Origin: Selenomonadales bacterium
Lineage (GTDB): Bacteria; Bacillota; Negativicutes; Sporomusales; UBA7701
Length of the DNA stretch: 64,000 nt
Assembly: GCA_029975165.1 (NCBI GenBank)
Contig: JARKPR010000002.1
Location: forward strand, 1-64,000
Direction: 5' to 3'
A model generated the notes under the pieces. It ran no database searches and had not been told where the DNA came from. It saw nothing but the letters and a program-made list of their open reading frames with translations. Positions 1 to 8,310 of this stretch are shown piece after piece; the first letter of the stretch is position 1, and every line of letters begins with the position of its first letter. Both the position numbers and the translations under genes were made by a program.

Positions 1-140
1 TGTCCCCATCTAGAAGGCAGGTTGTCTACGCGTTACTCACCCGTTCGCCACTTGGAGTCATTGCTGACTCCCCGTTCGACTTGCATGTGTTAAGCACGCC
101 GCCAGCGTTCGTCCTGAGCCAGGATCAAACTCTCCGAAAA
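1..140 (-). rRNA. rrs: 16S ribosomal RNA, 5' end only
   Basis: The reverse complement of this stretch starts with the universal AGAGTTTGATCCTGGCTCAG (position 8-27 type primer site) and continues through the conserved GACGAACGCTGGCGGCGTGC and GAACGGGTGAGTAACGCG blocks. Only about 140 bases of the 5' end lie in the window; the rest of the gene, and presumably the 23S and 5S genes, lie off the left edge. The exact mature 5' end is placed a few bases upstream of AGAGTTTG by analogy and is approximate. Confidence 0.97.
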
Positions 141-396
141 AGTTTATTCTTCGGAGCCTTGAATGGCTCGTTGAATCGATTGTGTGTTTTTGACTGTTCA
201 CTCCTAAAAGTGACAGCCCGCACATCTGGCTTTTTTTCCTTACATTGTTCAGTTTTCAAGGAACACTGGCCGGCTTCAGGCCGGAAGCTTATGTTAACAC
301 AGCCTTGCGGCTTTGTCAACTTTCGCTTTTTTCCATTCTTGCCGCTGCTTGCCTCGTCTGGCCTTTTGCTCCAGTTCCGCTTGCGGCGACTTTGTT

Positions 397-425
397 ATAT
401 TAACATAACCCACCGATCATGTCAA
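397..425 (-). promoter_or_regulatory. rRNA promoter P2 (sigma-A)
   Basis: Minus strand TTGACA (420-425) and TAATAT (397-402) are separated by exactly 17 bases, about 250 bases upstream of the 16S gene. The AT-rich stretch just around the -10 matches a strong growth-rate promoter. This is the promoter closer to the gene of the tandem pair. Confidence 0.8.
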
Positions 426-523
426 TATGTATTTTCTAGGAAATGTACGCTCCGGGGAGGCAATAAAAAACGCTCCGAGTTTCCTCAAGAGCGAGCTAGT
501 CGCCTCTTGCCGTGACAAAATTT

Positions 524-552
524 ATGATAGCACACCGTTTCGGCGCTGTCAA
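524..552 (-). promoter_or_regulatory. rRNA promoter P1 (sigma-A)
   Basis: Minus strand TTGACA (547-552), 17-base spacer, TATCAT (524-529). The spacing is ideal and the -35 is perfect. Tandem strong promoters are the usual arrangement in front of Firmicute rRNA operons. Confidence 0.82.
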
Positions 553-607
553 GCGAGACACCATATATTAATACGCTGTCTCGCAGTAGCGGGCGATATA
601 CCAGATA

Positions 608-991
608 TCAGAGCGGTACGGCATTGCGCCGGAACCAGTTGACGAGGTGGTCGACTTTGTATTTGCCCGATTCCGTCCCGTCGCCCAGTTCCACAAGGCT
701 GTCCTGGGTGGCTATTATATTGAAGCCGTTGGCGCGCAGCAGGAAAAGGGCGCACATCACGGCCGTAGGTTTGTTGGCCGAGGCGAACGGTTTGGAGTTG
801 ACGATGGCGTACATGAGGACGGCCACTTTCGTAAAAATGTCGGGGTAAAGCTCTTCCCCCTCGAAGGCGACGAGCGGTTTGGCGAGGATGCTTTCCAGCA
901 AGCTCTCGTCGCCGATGCCCGGCTGGGCGCCGGTGCGCTGGGCGACCTCGGAATAGATATAGATGACTTCCTCCAGGCTGAGATAGCGCAT
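608..991 (-). CDS. Doc-like (Fic-fold) toxin with degenerate active site
   Basis: 127 aa protein of the death-on-curing (Doc) branch of the Fic superfamily. The N-terminal LSLEEVIYIYSEV, the PGIGDESLLESIL block and the EELYPDIFTKVAVLMYAIV helix are typical of Doc. The family motif HxFx(D/A)GNKRTA appears here as KPFASANKPTA: the catalytic His is Lys and the Arg after NK is Pro. Doc phosphorylates EF-Tu using this loop, so enzymatic activity is doubtful. It starts on the antitoxin stop (TAATG overlap), the classical toxin-second order. Fold and pairing are well supported; function as an active toxin is not. Confidence 0.8.
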   Translation of the reverse strand: MRYLSLEEVIYIYSEVAQRTGAQPGIGDESLLESILAKPLVAFEGEELYPDIFTKVAVLMYAIVNSKPFASANKPTAVMCALFLLRANGFNIIATQDSLVELGDGTESGKYKVDHLVNWFRRNAVPL

Positions 992-1230
992 TATTTCAGC
1001 CTCCTCAGGGCGAAGTCGTAATCGATGAACAGCTTGTCAACCAGGCGGACGAAATCGAGCGACACGTCGTTGCTTTTCACGACCACCGGTTTGAGGATGA
1101 GCTCCCGCTTCTCGCGGTTCAGTTCCACCGCCACGTGGGAGCCGTCCCTGATCCCCAGCGCTTTCAGCATCGTGAGCGGCAGCGACACCACCGAGCTGTT
1201 GCCGGCTTTGAAAACCTTGCGTACTTCCAC
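991..1230 (-). CDS. AbrB/MazE-family antitoxin
   Basis: 79 aa. The first 45 residues form a swapped-hairpin AbrB/MazE DNA-binding domain: MEVRKVFKAGNSSVVSLP, then LKALGIRDGSHVAVEL and a strand ELILKPV. The C-terminal 30 residues would bind the partner toxin. The start is GTG behind GGGAGGG at about 1234-1240. It is cotranscribed with the Doc-like gene (1-base overlap) and probably represses its own promoter through repeats just upstream. Confidence 0.85.
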   Translation of the reverse strand: MEVRKVFKAGNSSVVSLPLTMLKALGIRDGSHVAVELNREKRELILKPVVVKSNDVSLDFVRLVDKLFIDYDFALRRLK

Positions 1231-1265
1231 GTTAACCCTCCCTGTCAGTAATTACAGTATGTATC

Positions 1266-1293
1266 TTCATTATAACATATACTTTCATTATAA
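1266..1293. repeat. Direct repeats upstream of the toxin-antitoxin pair
   Basis: TTCATTATAA occurs twice, at 1266-1275 and 1284-1293, start-to-start distance 18 bases. On the minus strand each copy contains TATAAT, so the repeats carry two possible -10 elements as well as being candidate antitoxin binding sites. No good -35 box could be fixed. Confidence 0.55.
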
Positions 1294-1312
1294 AGGATAG
1301 GCCGCCGGCAGG

Positions 1313-2254
1313 CTACAGGAATTTGCCGGCCGCCGCCCCGCCGAGGTAGGTGCACAGCCTACCCTGGCGGGTGCCGCGCTCCTCCAGGCGGCGTTCGATG
1401 TCGTCGCGGATGGTCCACCAGGCCGACTGCCAGTTGGCGAACAGGGTATGGCTGGCCGGCGCCCGGCCGACGAGCCGCTGGATGACGATGGCGGGGTGGA
1501 GGTATTCAAGGAAGGTGACGACCCGTTCGACATACTCCTCCTTGCTTACGAGCTGCACTTCGCCCCGCTCGTACCAGTCGGCCAGCACCGTCCCTTTGAC
1601 GATGTACAGGGCGTGGAGCTTCACCTGCTCGACGCCGAGCGCGGACAGCACCTTGGCGGTTTCGACCGTGTCGGTCATGTCGTCCCAGGGGAGGTTGAGG
1701 ATGATGTGGGCGCAGACTTCGATGCCCTGCTTCCTTGCCCTGATGACGGCGTCGACGAACTCGGCCAGCGTATGGCCGCGGTTGACTTTTTGCAACGAAC
1801 GGTAGTTGACCGTCTGCAGGCCGAGCTCGAGGTAGATGTCGACGTTGTGGGCGGCCCGCGCCGCGGCCAGCGCTTCGATGTGCCGGTCGGCGAGGCAGTC
1901 CGGCCGGGTGGCCACCGCCACGCCGACGACGTCCGGACGGCAGGCCTGGTCGAGGTAGCCGGCGAGGGCGGCCGGCGGCAGGAAAGTGTTGCTGAAGTTC
2001 TGGAAGTAGGCGATGAACTTCCGCGCCTTGTATTTGGGGGCGATGTGGGCGATGTTGGCGGCCAGCTGGTCGGCGACGGCCAGCGAGGCAGGCAGGTTTT
2101 CGTAGCCGGCGCCGATTTCGCCGCAGAATACGCACCCCACCGTGCCGCACGTGCCATCGCGGTTGGGACAGGTTACCGGCAGGCTGACGGGCAGCTTGTA
2201 TACCTTTTCCCCGTAGCGCTCGCGCAGGTATTCCGAATATGCGCGGTACCGCAT
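1313..2254 (-). CDS. Radical SAM protein, YhcC family (TIGR01212-like)
   Basis: 313 aa. A radical SAM core with a cluster-binding triad spaced as in YhcC proteins: Cys at about 29, 41 and 44 in CPNRDGTCGTVGCVFC. The family then shows FIAYFQNFSNTF, the strand GVAVATRPDCL, and LELGLQT, all visible here. The function of the family is not established. The start is ATG at 2254, or GTG at 2257; both follow GGGGGAGG. The stop of the upstream gene overlaps this start (TGATG), so the two radical SAM genes form an operon. Confidence 0.88.
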   Translation of the reverse strand: MRYRAYSEYLRERYGEKVYKLPVSLPVTCPNRDGTCGTVGCVFCGEIGAGYENLPASLAVADQLAANIAHIAPKYKARKFIAYFQNFSNTFLPPAALAGYLDQACRPDVVGVAVATRPDCLADRHIEALAAARAAHNVDIYLELGLQTVNYRSLQKVNRGHTLAEFVDAVIRARKQGIEVCAHIILNLPWDDMTDTVETAKVLSALGVEQVKLHALYIVKGTVLADWYERGEVQLVSKEEYVERVVTFLEYLHPAIVIQRLVGRAPASHTLFANWQSAWWTIRDDIERRLEERGTRQGRLCTYLGGAAAGKFL

Positions 2255-4011
2255 CACTGTTCGCCTCCCCCGGAAAAATCGGCCGGGCTGAGCGTCTGCC
2301 AGGGCGGGTCGCCTGCCCGGTAGGAAAATAGCACCGCCGCGGGACGGCGCTCAAGTTCGCCCCCTTCCAGCCAGGCGGGGATGTCGAACGGAAAGGTCTC
2401 AAGCTGGTGGTTCTTTTTGATCTCCCGCCAGCTTGTGAAGGAATAGTCCGGCAGGTAGCGCCGCACTATGGCCTCATCCCGCCAAAAGGCGTTTTTCGCT
2501 TCCTCCGGCCCGCTGCCGTCGTCCCAGGGGAGGAAGTCCGGCCGGCCGGCGTCCCGCCCGTAACTCAGGATATCGAACTTCAGGAACTGGCGGCAGTCGT
2601 CGGTCATAGCCGGACGGGCCGCGGCGCAGAAAGCGGCCAGCTGCCGGGCCGCGGTCCTGGCGCTGTGCGCGGCCAGATGCAGGTCATGCGCCTCCCAGAA
2701 ACGAGCCAGTTGCTCGTAGAAGGCGAACGCGCCGCCGCCCCCGGTCGCCGCCAGCCACGCCAGCGTGGCCGGGAAGCGGCCGCTGTTGTAAATCTGGTTG
2801 AACATTTCCTCGAATATCTTAAGCCTGCGGATTTCGGCGTAGGAAATGTAGTTGTTGGCCAGCACTTCGTAAGGGGCGCTGTCCATGAACACGTAGCCGT
2901 GGTCGCCGGCCCGGCCGCGGAGTCCCGAGCCTTTGAGCAGCTTGAGGAAGCCAAGCTGCAGCATGTGGGGCCGGAGGGCATAGACGTCGTTGAACGATTG
3001 CCCGAACCGGCGGTAGTCCTCGAACGGCAGGCCGGCGATCAGGTCGAGGTGGAGGTGGCTGTTGCCGGCGGCGCGTAGAGCGCCGACATTGGCGACGAGC
3101 CGCGGCCAGTCGTTGTGGCGGCTGATGGCCGCCAGCGTGGCCGGGTTGGTGGACTGGACGCCGATCTCGAACTGGAAGCGGCCGGGCGGCGCGGCCGCGA
3201 GCAGGGCCAATACTTCGTCGTCGAGGAGGTCGGCGGCGATTTCGCAGTGGAAGTTGGTGGCCGTGTCCTGGGCGGCGAGGAATGCGAGGATGGGCAGGTA
3301 ATGGTCGCGGCGGGCGTTGAAGGTCCGGTCGACGAATTTCACCTGCCTGACCCCGCGGGCGAGGAAGAAGGCCAGCTCGTCCAGCACCCGCGCGACCGGC
3401 AGGAAGCGCACGCCGGCCGTGGCGCCGGACAAGCAATACCGGCAGGAATATGGACAGCCGCGGGACGTTTCGTAATAGATTATCCGCCCCGCCAGCCCGT
3501 CCAGGTCGGCGGCGCTGTACGGGAAGGGGAGGGCGGCCAAATCGCCGACCACCTGCGGGGCGCCGGCGACGACCGCCCCCCCGCGGCGGTATGCCAGGCC
3601 GGGGATGCCTGCCGCCGGCCGGGCGGCGGCTAAAGCGGCCAGGAGGGCGGCGAGCGTCTCCTCTCCCTCGCCGCAGACGATGTAATCCACCGCCGGGTTG
3701 GCGGCCATGACGTCCTCGGGATCGTACGACACTTCGGGACCGCCGAGGACGATGACGGCACCGGGCAGGACTTTTTTCAGCATGGCGGCGAGGTTGAGGA
3801 TGGCGTCGACGTTCCAGATGTAGCAGGCCAGGCCGATGACGTCCGGCCGGACGCGATAGATGTCGCCGAGGACGGCCAGCGGCTCGTTGTTGATAGTGTA
3901 TTCGCGGACGGCGATGTCCGGGCAGGCAGGCCGGCAGCAGCGACGCAGGCTGTAGAGGGCCACGGCCGAATGGATGAATTTGGCGTTCAACGTGGCCAGC
4001 AAAACTTTCAT
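2254..4011 (-). CDS. B12-binding radical SAM protein (DUF4080 type)
   Basis: 585 aa. Residues 1-140 form a B12-binding-like Rossmann domain (VLLATLNAKFIHSAVAL, VIGLACYIWN, VIVLGGPEVS, YIVCGEGEETL). Residues 175-390 are a radical SAM core with C186, C190, C193 in ETSRGCPYSCRYC. A C-terminal helical region of about 170 residues ends the protein, consistent with DUF4080. The substrate is unknown. RBS GGGGGTGATGGTAC precedes the ATG. The gene is first of a two-gene operon with the YhcC-like protein. Confidence 0.88.
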   Translation of the reverse strand: MKVLLATLNAKFIHSAVALYSLRRCCRPACPDIAVREYTINNEPLAVLGDIYRVRPDVIGLACYIWNVDAILNLAAMLKKVLPGAVIVLGGPEVSYDPEDVMAANPAVDYIVCGEGEETLAALLAALAAARPAAGIPGLAYRRGGAVVAGAPQVVGDLAALPFPYSAADLDGLAGRIIYYETSRGCPYSCRYCLSGATAGVRFLPVARVLDELAFFLARGVRQVKFVDRTFNARRDHYLPILAFLAAQDTATNFHCEIAADLLDDEVLALLAAAPPGRFQFEIGVQSTNPATLAAISRHNDWPRLVANVGALRAAGNSHLHLDLIAGLPFEDYRRFGQSFNDVYALRPHMLQLGFLKLLKGSGLRGRAGDHGYVFMDSAPYEVLANNYISYAEIRRLKIFEEMFNQIYNSGRFPATLAWLAATGGGGAFAFYEQLARFWEAHDLHLAAHSARTAARQLAAFCAAARPAMTDDCRQFLKFDILSYGRDAGRPDFLPWDDGSGPEEAKNAFWRDEAIVRRYLPDYSFTSWREIKKNHQLETFPFDIPAWLEGGELERRPAAVLFSYRAGDPPWQTLSPADFSGGGEQ

Positions 4012-4142
4012 GTACCATCACCCCCAGTATTATTCCCTCCCGGTCGTCCCTATCCCTCTTCCCGCTGGGAGGCGGAATTCACCGTCCTCCCCTGTCCGGC
4101 ATACTATATGGAAGAAATGCAGGGCAGGGGAGAGTGTTACGC

Positions 4143-4922
4143 ATGCGGATCATCATAGACGGGCAACGGATGCCCGTCCAGGCCCGGGCCTCCAAGGACA
4201 TCCTCGTCACTTTGAAGAGCATGTCCAAAATCCTTGGCTGGGGCATCTTCTATGACGCCGCCAAGGAGGTGGTATACATCAATTCCAAAAGCTCCAGCCC
4301 GCCGTCGATCCTACCTGACCGGCAGACGGCGGCCGAACCCATCGAAAGCACCCGGCTGCTTGGCAAGACGGTGTGCGTCGATCCCGGCCACGGCGGCAGC
4401 GACTCCGGCGCCGTCGGCGCCACCGGCACGCTCGAAAAGGACAACACGCTGGCGATAAGCCTGCTGCTCAGGGACCGGCTGGAGAAGAACGGCGCAACGG
4501 TGTTCCTGACGCGGGACAGCGACAAGGATGTCTCCTACCCCGGTTCGACGGCCGACGAGGAGCTTGGCGCCCGGGTCGACATCGCCAACGAATCGGGGGC
4601 CGACATTTTCATCAGCGTCCACAACGACGCCTTCACAAGTCCCGCCGCCGCCGGCACCACCACCTTCCACTACGGCGACGCGGAATCGATCCGGCTGGCC
4701 GGCCAGGTGCAGAAGTGCCTGGTGAGCGAGCTCGGCACCCGCGACCGGGGCAGCCGTTTCGCCAGCTTTTACGTTATCCGTTATACCGACATGCCGGCCA
4801 TTCTCGTCGAAGTAGCCTTCATCTCCAACCCGGAGGAGGAAATGCTGCTCGCCAGCGTCGATGGGCGCTGCAAGGCGGCCGACAGCATTTTTCAGGGCGT
4901 CGTCAAGTATTTCAAAGTATAA
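4143..4922 (+). CDS. N-acetylmuramoyl-L-alanine amidase (Amidase_3)
   Basis: 259 aa. Zinc amidase cutting the bond between MurNAc and the stem peptide. Residues 1-50 look like a copper-amine-oxidase N-terminal-type beta domain (IIIDGQRMPVQARA, YDAAKEVVYIN). Residues 74-258 are Amidase_3, with H83 in DPGHGG, E98 in LEKDN, H160 in SVHND and the catalytic Glu E223 in LVEVAF. No signal peptide is visible, which is unusual for an autolysin and may point to mother-cell or non-classical export. ATG at 4143 is preferred over GTG at 4134 because the GGGGAG Shine-Dalgarno ends 9-10 bases before it. Confidence 0.9.
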   Translation: MRIIIDGQRMPVQARASKDILVTLKSMSKILGWGIFYDAAKEVVYINSKSSSPPSILPDRQTAAEPIESTRLLGKTVCVDPGHGGSDSGAVGATGTLEKDNTLAISLLLRDRLEKNGATVFLTRDSDKDVSYPGSTADEELGARVDIANESGADIFISVHNDAFTSPAAAGTTTFHYGDAESIRLAGQVQKCLVSELGTRDRGSRFASFYVIRYTDMPAILVEVAFISNPEEEMLLASVDGRCKAADSIFQGVVKYFKV

Positions 4923-5089
4923 GTATAGCCCGGTCCCGAATCTGCGGCCTGACCCTCGCGGGCGGAGCCGCAGACGGCTTTTTGCCCCGGCCGGTATAAA
5001 CGGCATAAATTTCCGGGCAAGATAAAAAGGAAGTTCGCCCCACTTCTGCTAATATATAAAGTATAAAATAATGGCAGAGGGGTTTAGGA

Positions 5090-6979
5090 GTGAGAAGAAT
5101 AGCAATGGCCACAATAGTTCCCTTTTTCCTCGGTACCCTGCTTCTGGGCAGCGCCGCCGACGCCGCTTCGCCGGCCAGCGGCAAAGTGCCCGACCGCAGC
5201 GAAATTTCCGCCGAATTCAAGTGGCGCCTCACCGACATCTACGCCGACGAGGCCGCCTGGCAAACCGACTTCGACAAGCTCAAAGGCGAACTGCCGAAAA
5301 TCGGCCGCTTCCGCGGCAAACTGGGCGGCACGGCCAACGACCTGGCTGCCTGCCTGAAGCTGCGCGACGAAATCGGCATGATCGGCGGCAAGCTGTATGC
5401 TTACGCCCGCATGCACCGCGACGAAAACACCGCCGACGCGAAGTACCAGGGCCTCACCGGCAAAATCGAGGCGCTGCTGGCCGAAGCCGGGGCGGCCACC
5501 GCCTACATAGAGCCGGAGATCCTCGCCATCCCCGAGGCGACGCTGGCCGATTTCCGCAAGAGCGAACCCGGCCTCAAAGAATACTCCTTCTATTTCGATA
5601 ATCTGCTGCGCCAGAAGAAGCACGTGCTCTCGCCGGCGGAGGAAGAGCTTCTCTCCCGCTCCGCCGAGGCCACCTCGGTGGCCGAGAACGCCTTCAACAT
5701 GCTCGCCCACGCCGACATGCGCTTCCCCGAAATCACCGGCGAAGGCGGCACCAAAGTGCAGCTCAGCGAAGGCCGCTACCGCACCCTCATCATGTCTCCC
5801 GACCGCCAGGTGCGGGAGGAAGCCTTCAAAACCCTGTTCGGCACCTACAACCAGTACCGCAATACCTTCGCCACCACCCTGGGCGGCAACGTGAAGAAAA
5901 ACCTCTTTTATGCCAAAACGCGCAAATACGGCACAACCCTCGAATCGGCCCTTGAGAGCGACAATGTGCCCCAGGCGGTATACGACAACCTCATCGACAC
6001 CGTCCACAACAACCTGGAGCCGCTGCACCGCTATGTCGCCCTCAAGAAAAAGGCCCTCAAGGTCGACGAGATGCACATGTACGACCTCTACACGCCGCTG
6101 GTGGACGACGTGCGCCTGAACTACGAATACCCCGAGGCGCTCAAGCTCGTCCGCGAGGCGCTCGCCCCCCTGGGAGCGAATTACACCGCCATCCTTGACA
6201 AGGGCTTCACCTCCGGCTGGATGGACGTTTACGAAAACAAGGGCAAGCAGACCGGGGCCTACTCGTGGGGCGTCTACGGCGTCCACCCCTTCGTCCTCCT
6301 CAACTACCACCACCGCTACGACGACGTATCCACCATCGCCCACGAGCTCGGCCACGCCATCCACAGCTACCACAGCAGCAAATACCAGCCCTATGCAACC
6401 CATCAATACACCATCTTCACCGCCGAAGTGGCTTCCACCACCAACGAAATTCTTCTCATCGACCATATGCTCAAGACCACCACCGACAAGCGCGTGCGCC
6501 TCTACCTCATCAACCAGTACCTCGAGGCCGTGCGGGCGACCGTATACCGCCAGACGCTGTTCGCCGAATTCGAAAAGCTCATCTACGCGAAAGCCGAGGC
6601 CGGCGAAACGCTGACCGCCGACCTCCTCGACGCGCTGTGGCACGACCTGAACGCCAAATACTACGGCCCCGGCATCGTGGTCGACAAGGAGATCGACGTG
6701 GAGTGGGCCCGCATCCCCCACTTCTACTGGAGCTTCTATGTCTACCAGTACGTGACCGGCTACGCGGCCGCCACCGCCCTCGCCGACCAGATCCAGAAAG
6801 AAGGCCAGCCGGCCCAGGATCGCTATATCAATTTCCTCAAAAGCGGCGGCAGCGACTACTCCATCGAGATCCTCAAAAAAGCCGGCGTCGACATGTCAAC
6901 TCCCAAGCCCATCGAAGTTACCCTGCAAAAATTCTCCAAATTGCTGGATGAACTTGAGAAAATACTCAACGAATCTTGA
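5090..6979 (+). CDS. pepF: Oligoendopeptidase F family, exported M3 metallopeptidase
   Basis: 629 aa. The zinc motif HELGH is at residues 418-422 (IAHELGHAIHSYHSSK), with the third ligand region EVASTTNEILL shortly after, as in M3B oligoendopeptidase F. Unlike the usual cytoplasmic PepF it begins with a signal peptide (MRRIAMATIVPFFLGTLLLG, then cleavage near ADAA), so it should act in the periplasm on peptides. The start is GTG 5090 behind AGAGGGG; ATG 5105 is an alternative that keeps the signal peptide. It stands alone between the amidase and a promoter for the next gene. Confidence 0.92.
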   Translation: MRRIAMATIVPFFLGTLLLGSAADAASPASGKVPDRSEISAEFKWRLTDIYADEAAWQTDFDKLKGELPKIGRFRGKLGGTANDLAACLKLRDEIGMIGGKLYAYARMHRDENTADAKYQGLTGKIEALLAEAGAATAYIEPEILAIPEATLADFRKSEPGLKEYSFYFDNLLRQKKHVLSPAEEELLSRSAEATSVAENAFNMLAHADMRFPEITGEGGTKVQLSEGRYRTLIMSPDRQVREEAFKTLFGTYNQYRNTFATTLGGNVKKNLFYAKTRKYGTTLESALESDNVPQAVYDNLIDTVHNNLEPLHRYVALKKKALKVDEMHMYDLYTPLVDDVRLNYEYPEALKLVREALAPLGANYTAILDKGFTSGWMDVYENKGKQTGAYSWGVYGVHPFVLLNYHHRYDDVSTIAHELGHAIHSYHSSKYQPYATHQYTIFTAEVASTTNEILLIDHMLKTTTDKRVRLYLINQYLEAVRATVYRQTLFAEFEKLIYAKAEAGETLTADLLDALWHDLNAKYYGPGIVVDKEIDVEWARIPHFYWSFYVYQYVTGYAAATALADQIQKEGQPAQDRYINFLKSGGSDYSIEILKKAGVDMSTPKPIEVTLQKFSKLLDELEKILNES

Positions 6980-7005
6980 CATCTTTGTCAACTACTGGTT
7001 ATTAT
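6976..7005 (+). promoter_or_regulatory. Sigma-A promoter for the zinc-ribbon gene
   Basis: TTGACA (6976-6981) and TATTAT (7000-7005) with an 18-base spacer. The -35 overlaps the pepF stop codon. About 100 bases of untranslated leader precede the next start. Confidence 0.6.
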
Positions 7006-7108
7006 ATAGTAAGCTAGACAAATTGCCCCGGTCAGTTCTTGCAGGTTCGTTCCACCAACCGACTGGCATTTGTTTTAGTGATATCTTTAAGGAGGTTGGT
7101 TAAAAGTA

Positions 7109-7396
7109 ATGACTTACGAAGACAGGACCCTAGCTTGCAAGGAATGCGGCGCCGAGTTCGCCTTTACCGCCGCGGAGCAATCCTTCTATGCTGAAAAAGG
7201 TTTCCAGAACGACCCGTCCCGCTGCCCGGCGTGTCGCGCGGCCCGCAAGCAGAGCCGCAACGACCGTCCCGCCCGCGAAATGTTCACCGTGACCTGCAGC
7301 GGCTGCGGCATCGAGACCCAGGTTCCGTTCAACCCCACCGCCGGCCGGCCGGTATACTGCCGCGACTGCTTCCAGGCCAACAAGCGTTCCTATTAA
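7109..7396 (+). CDS. Small double zinc-ribbon protein
   Basis: 95 aa, cytoplasmic. Two Cys4-type knuckle pairs are visible: CKECGAEF with CPACRAARK, and CSGCGIETQVPF with YCRDCF. The first half matches the probable zinc-binding domain common in small proteins of Firmicutes and Deltaproteobacteria. The role is unknown, although such proteins often behave as nucleic-acid-binding or regulatory factors. An excellent RBS (AAGGAGGTTGG) precedes the ATG. It is monocistronic: promoter at 6976 and terminator at 7410. Confidence 0.82.
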   Translation: MTYEDRTLACKECGAEFAFTAAEQSFYAEKGFQNDPSRCPACRAARKQSRNDRPAREMFTVTCSGCGIETQVPFNPTAGRPVYCRDCFQANKRSY

Positions 7397-7409
7397 TTAT
7401 AATTATCGA

Positions 7410-7440
7410 GACCCTAGCCGGCGCTAGGGTCTTTTTTATT
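7410..7440 (+). terminator. Rho-independent terminator
   Basis: GACCCTAGC / GCTAGGGTC perfect 9-bp stem with a CGGC loop, followed by TTTTTT. Lies directly after the zinc-ribbon gene. Confidence 0.92.
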
Positions 7441-7494
7441 CCGACTGCCCGGAGTATAACGCCCCGCCGCAGTCGGGCATAAGGAGCGACAACC

Positions 7495-8220
7495 ATGCCG
7501 GAACCCGTCCTATCCTTCCGCCAGGCCCTGGCTTCAGCTTCCCGGCCGCTGGTCGGCGCCCACCGCGGGGCGAGCGCCGACCACCCGGAAAACACGCCGG
7601 CCGCTTTCGCCGCCGCCCTGGTCCAGGGAGCCGATTTCTGGGAGCTCGACGTCCGCCTGTCCGCCGACGGCGTGCCGATGGTCATCCACGACGCCGCCAT
7701 CGACCGCACCACCGGCGGCCATGGCCTAGTAGCCGCCATGCCGGCCGCCGCGCTCGAAGGCTACGGCGTCCCCGCCCTGGCCACCGTGCTGGCGTTGGGG
7801 AAGGGGCGCACCTTTTTCAACGTTGAGCTGAAAGAAGCCGCCGGCGGCGCTGCCCTCGCCCAGGCAACGGCGGCGGCCATCGCCGCCCTGCGGCTGGAGA
7901 AGCGGACCCTAGTCTCCTCCTTCGACCACAGCCTTCTGCCGGCCATAAAACAGCTCTGCCCCGCCGTCCTCACCGGCCTGCTCTACGAGGAGCCCCTGCC
8001 GGCGCCGATCGCGCGGGCGCAGGCGCTCGGCGCCGACGCCCTGCACCCTTATTTCCGCCTCGCCGGCGCCCGCCTCGTCAACGCGGCCCGCGACGCCGGC
8101 CTGGCCGTCATCCCCTGGACAATCGACCGGCCGCTCTACTTGCGCTATTTCGCCGCCCTCGGCGCCGCCGGGATAATCACCAACAACCCCCGTCTCGCCA
8201 TCGCCGTCATCGTCCATTGA
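7495..8220 (+). CDS. Glycerophosphodiester phosphodiesterase
   Basis: 241 aa, GDPD family TIM barrel. Hydrolyses glycerophosphodiesters to glycerol-3-phosphate and an alcohol. Catalytic and metal residues are visible: H23-R24 in AHRGAS, E50 and D52 in FWELDVRLS, and H65 in VIHDAAIDRTT. Length equals the cytoplasmic UgpQ type, with no signal peptide. RBS AAGGAG ends nine bases before the ATG. The gene is flanked by terminators and appears monocistronic. Confidence 0.93.
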   Translation: MPEPVLSFRQALASASRPLVGAHRGASADHPENTPAAFAAALVQGADFWELDVRLSADGVPMVIHDAAIDRTTGGHGLVAAMPAAALEGYGVPALATVLALGKGRTFFNVELKEAAGGAALAQATAAAIAALRLEKRTLVSSFDHSLLPAIKQLCPAVLTGLLYEEPLPAPIARAQALGADALHPYFRLAGARLVNAARDAGLAVIPWTIDRPLYLRYFAALGAAGIITNNPRLAIAVIVH

Positions 8221-8246
8221 GCCGGCCGCCGCCGGCTTTTTCTTTT
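8220..8246 (+). terminator. Rho-independent terminator
   Basis: AGCCGGC / GCCGGCT stem with a 4-base loop, then TTTTTCTTTT, immediately after the GDPD stop. Confidence 0.85.
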
Positions 8247-8310
8247 GCCCGGATGACGGCCGCCCCGCCGTGCCAGACTAACGGAAACAGCTATTATTAT
8301 AGGTGAGCCG

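Larger units (their letters stand above)
141..607 (-). other. rRNA operon leader and promoter region
   Basis: No protein gene is supported here. Read on the minus strand it holds two promoters (listed separately) followed by a transcribed leader. The leader contains CTTGAAAACTGAACAATG near 240-262, a string typical of Firmicute rRNA leaders and spacers (antitermination/processing region). Short hairpins flank it, including GGAAACTCGGAGCG pairing with CGCTCCG around 448-486. The ORFs that can be drawn across this region have no Shine-Dalgarno and no recognisable protein. Confidence 0.75.

Noticed and set aside
125-642. Several ORFs across the rRNA leader (e.g. 81-515 plus, 125-319 minus, 427-642 plus)
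   Set aside because: They overlap the 16S gene, its leader or its promoters, have no Shine-Dalgarno and encode no recognisable protein.
5084-6721. A 545-codon minus-strand ORF opposite pepF
   Set aside because: It is an antisense shadow of a high-GC gene; composition is Gly/Val-rich without motifs and pepF is certain in this position.
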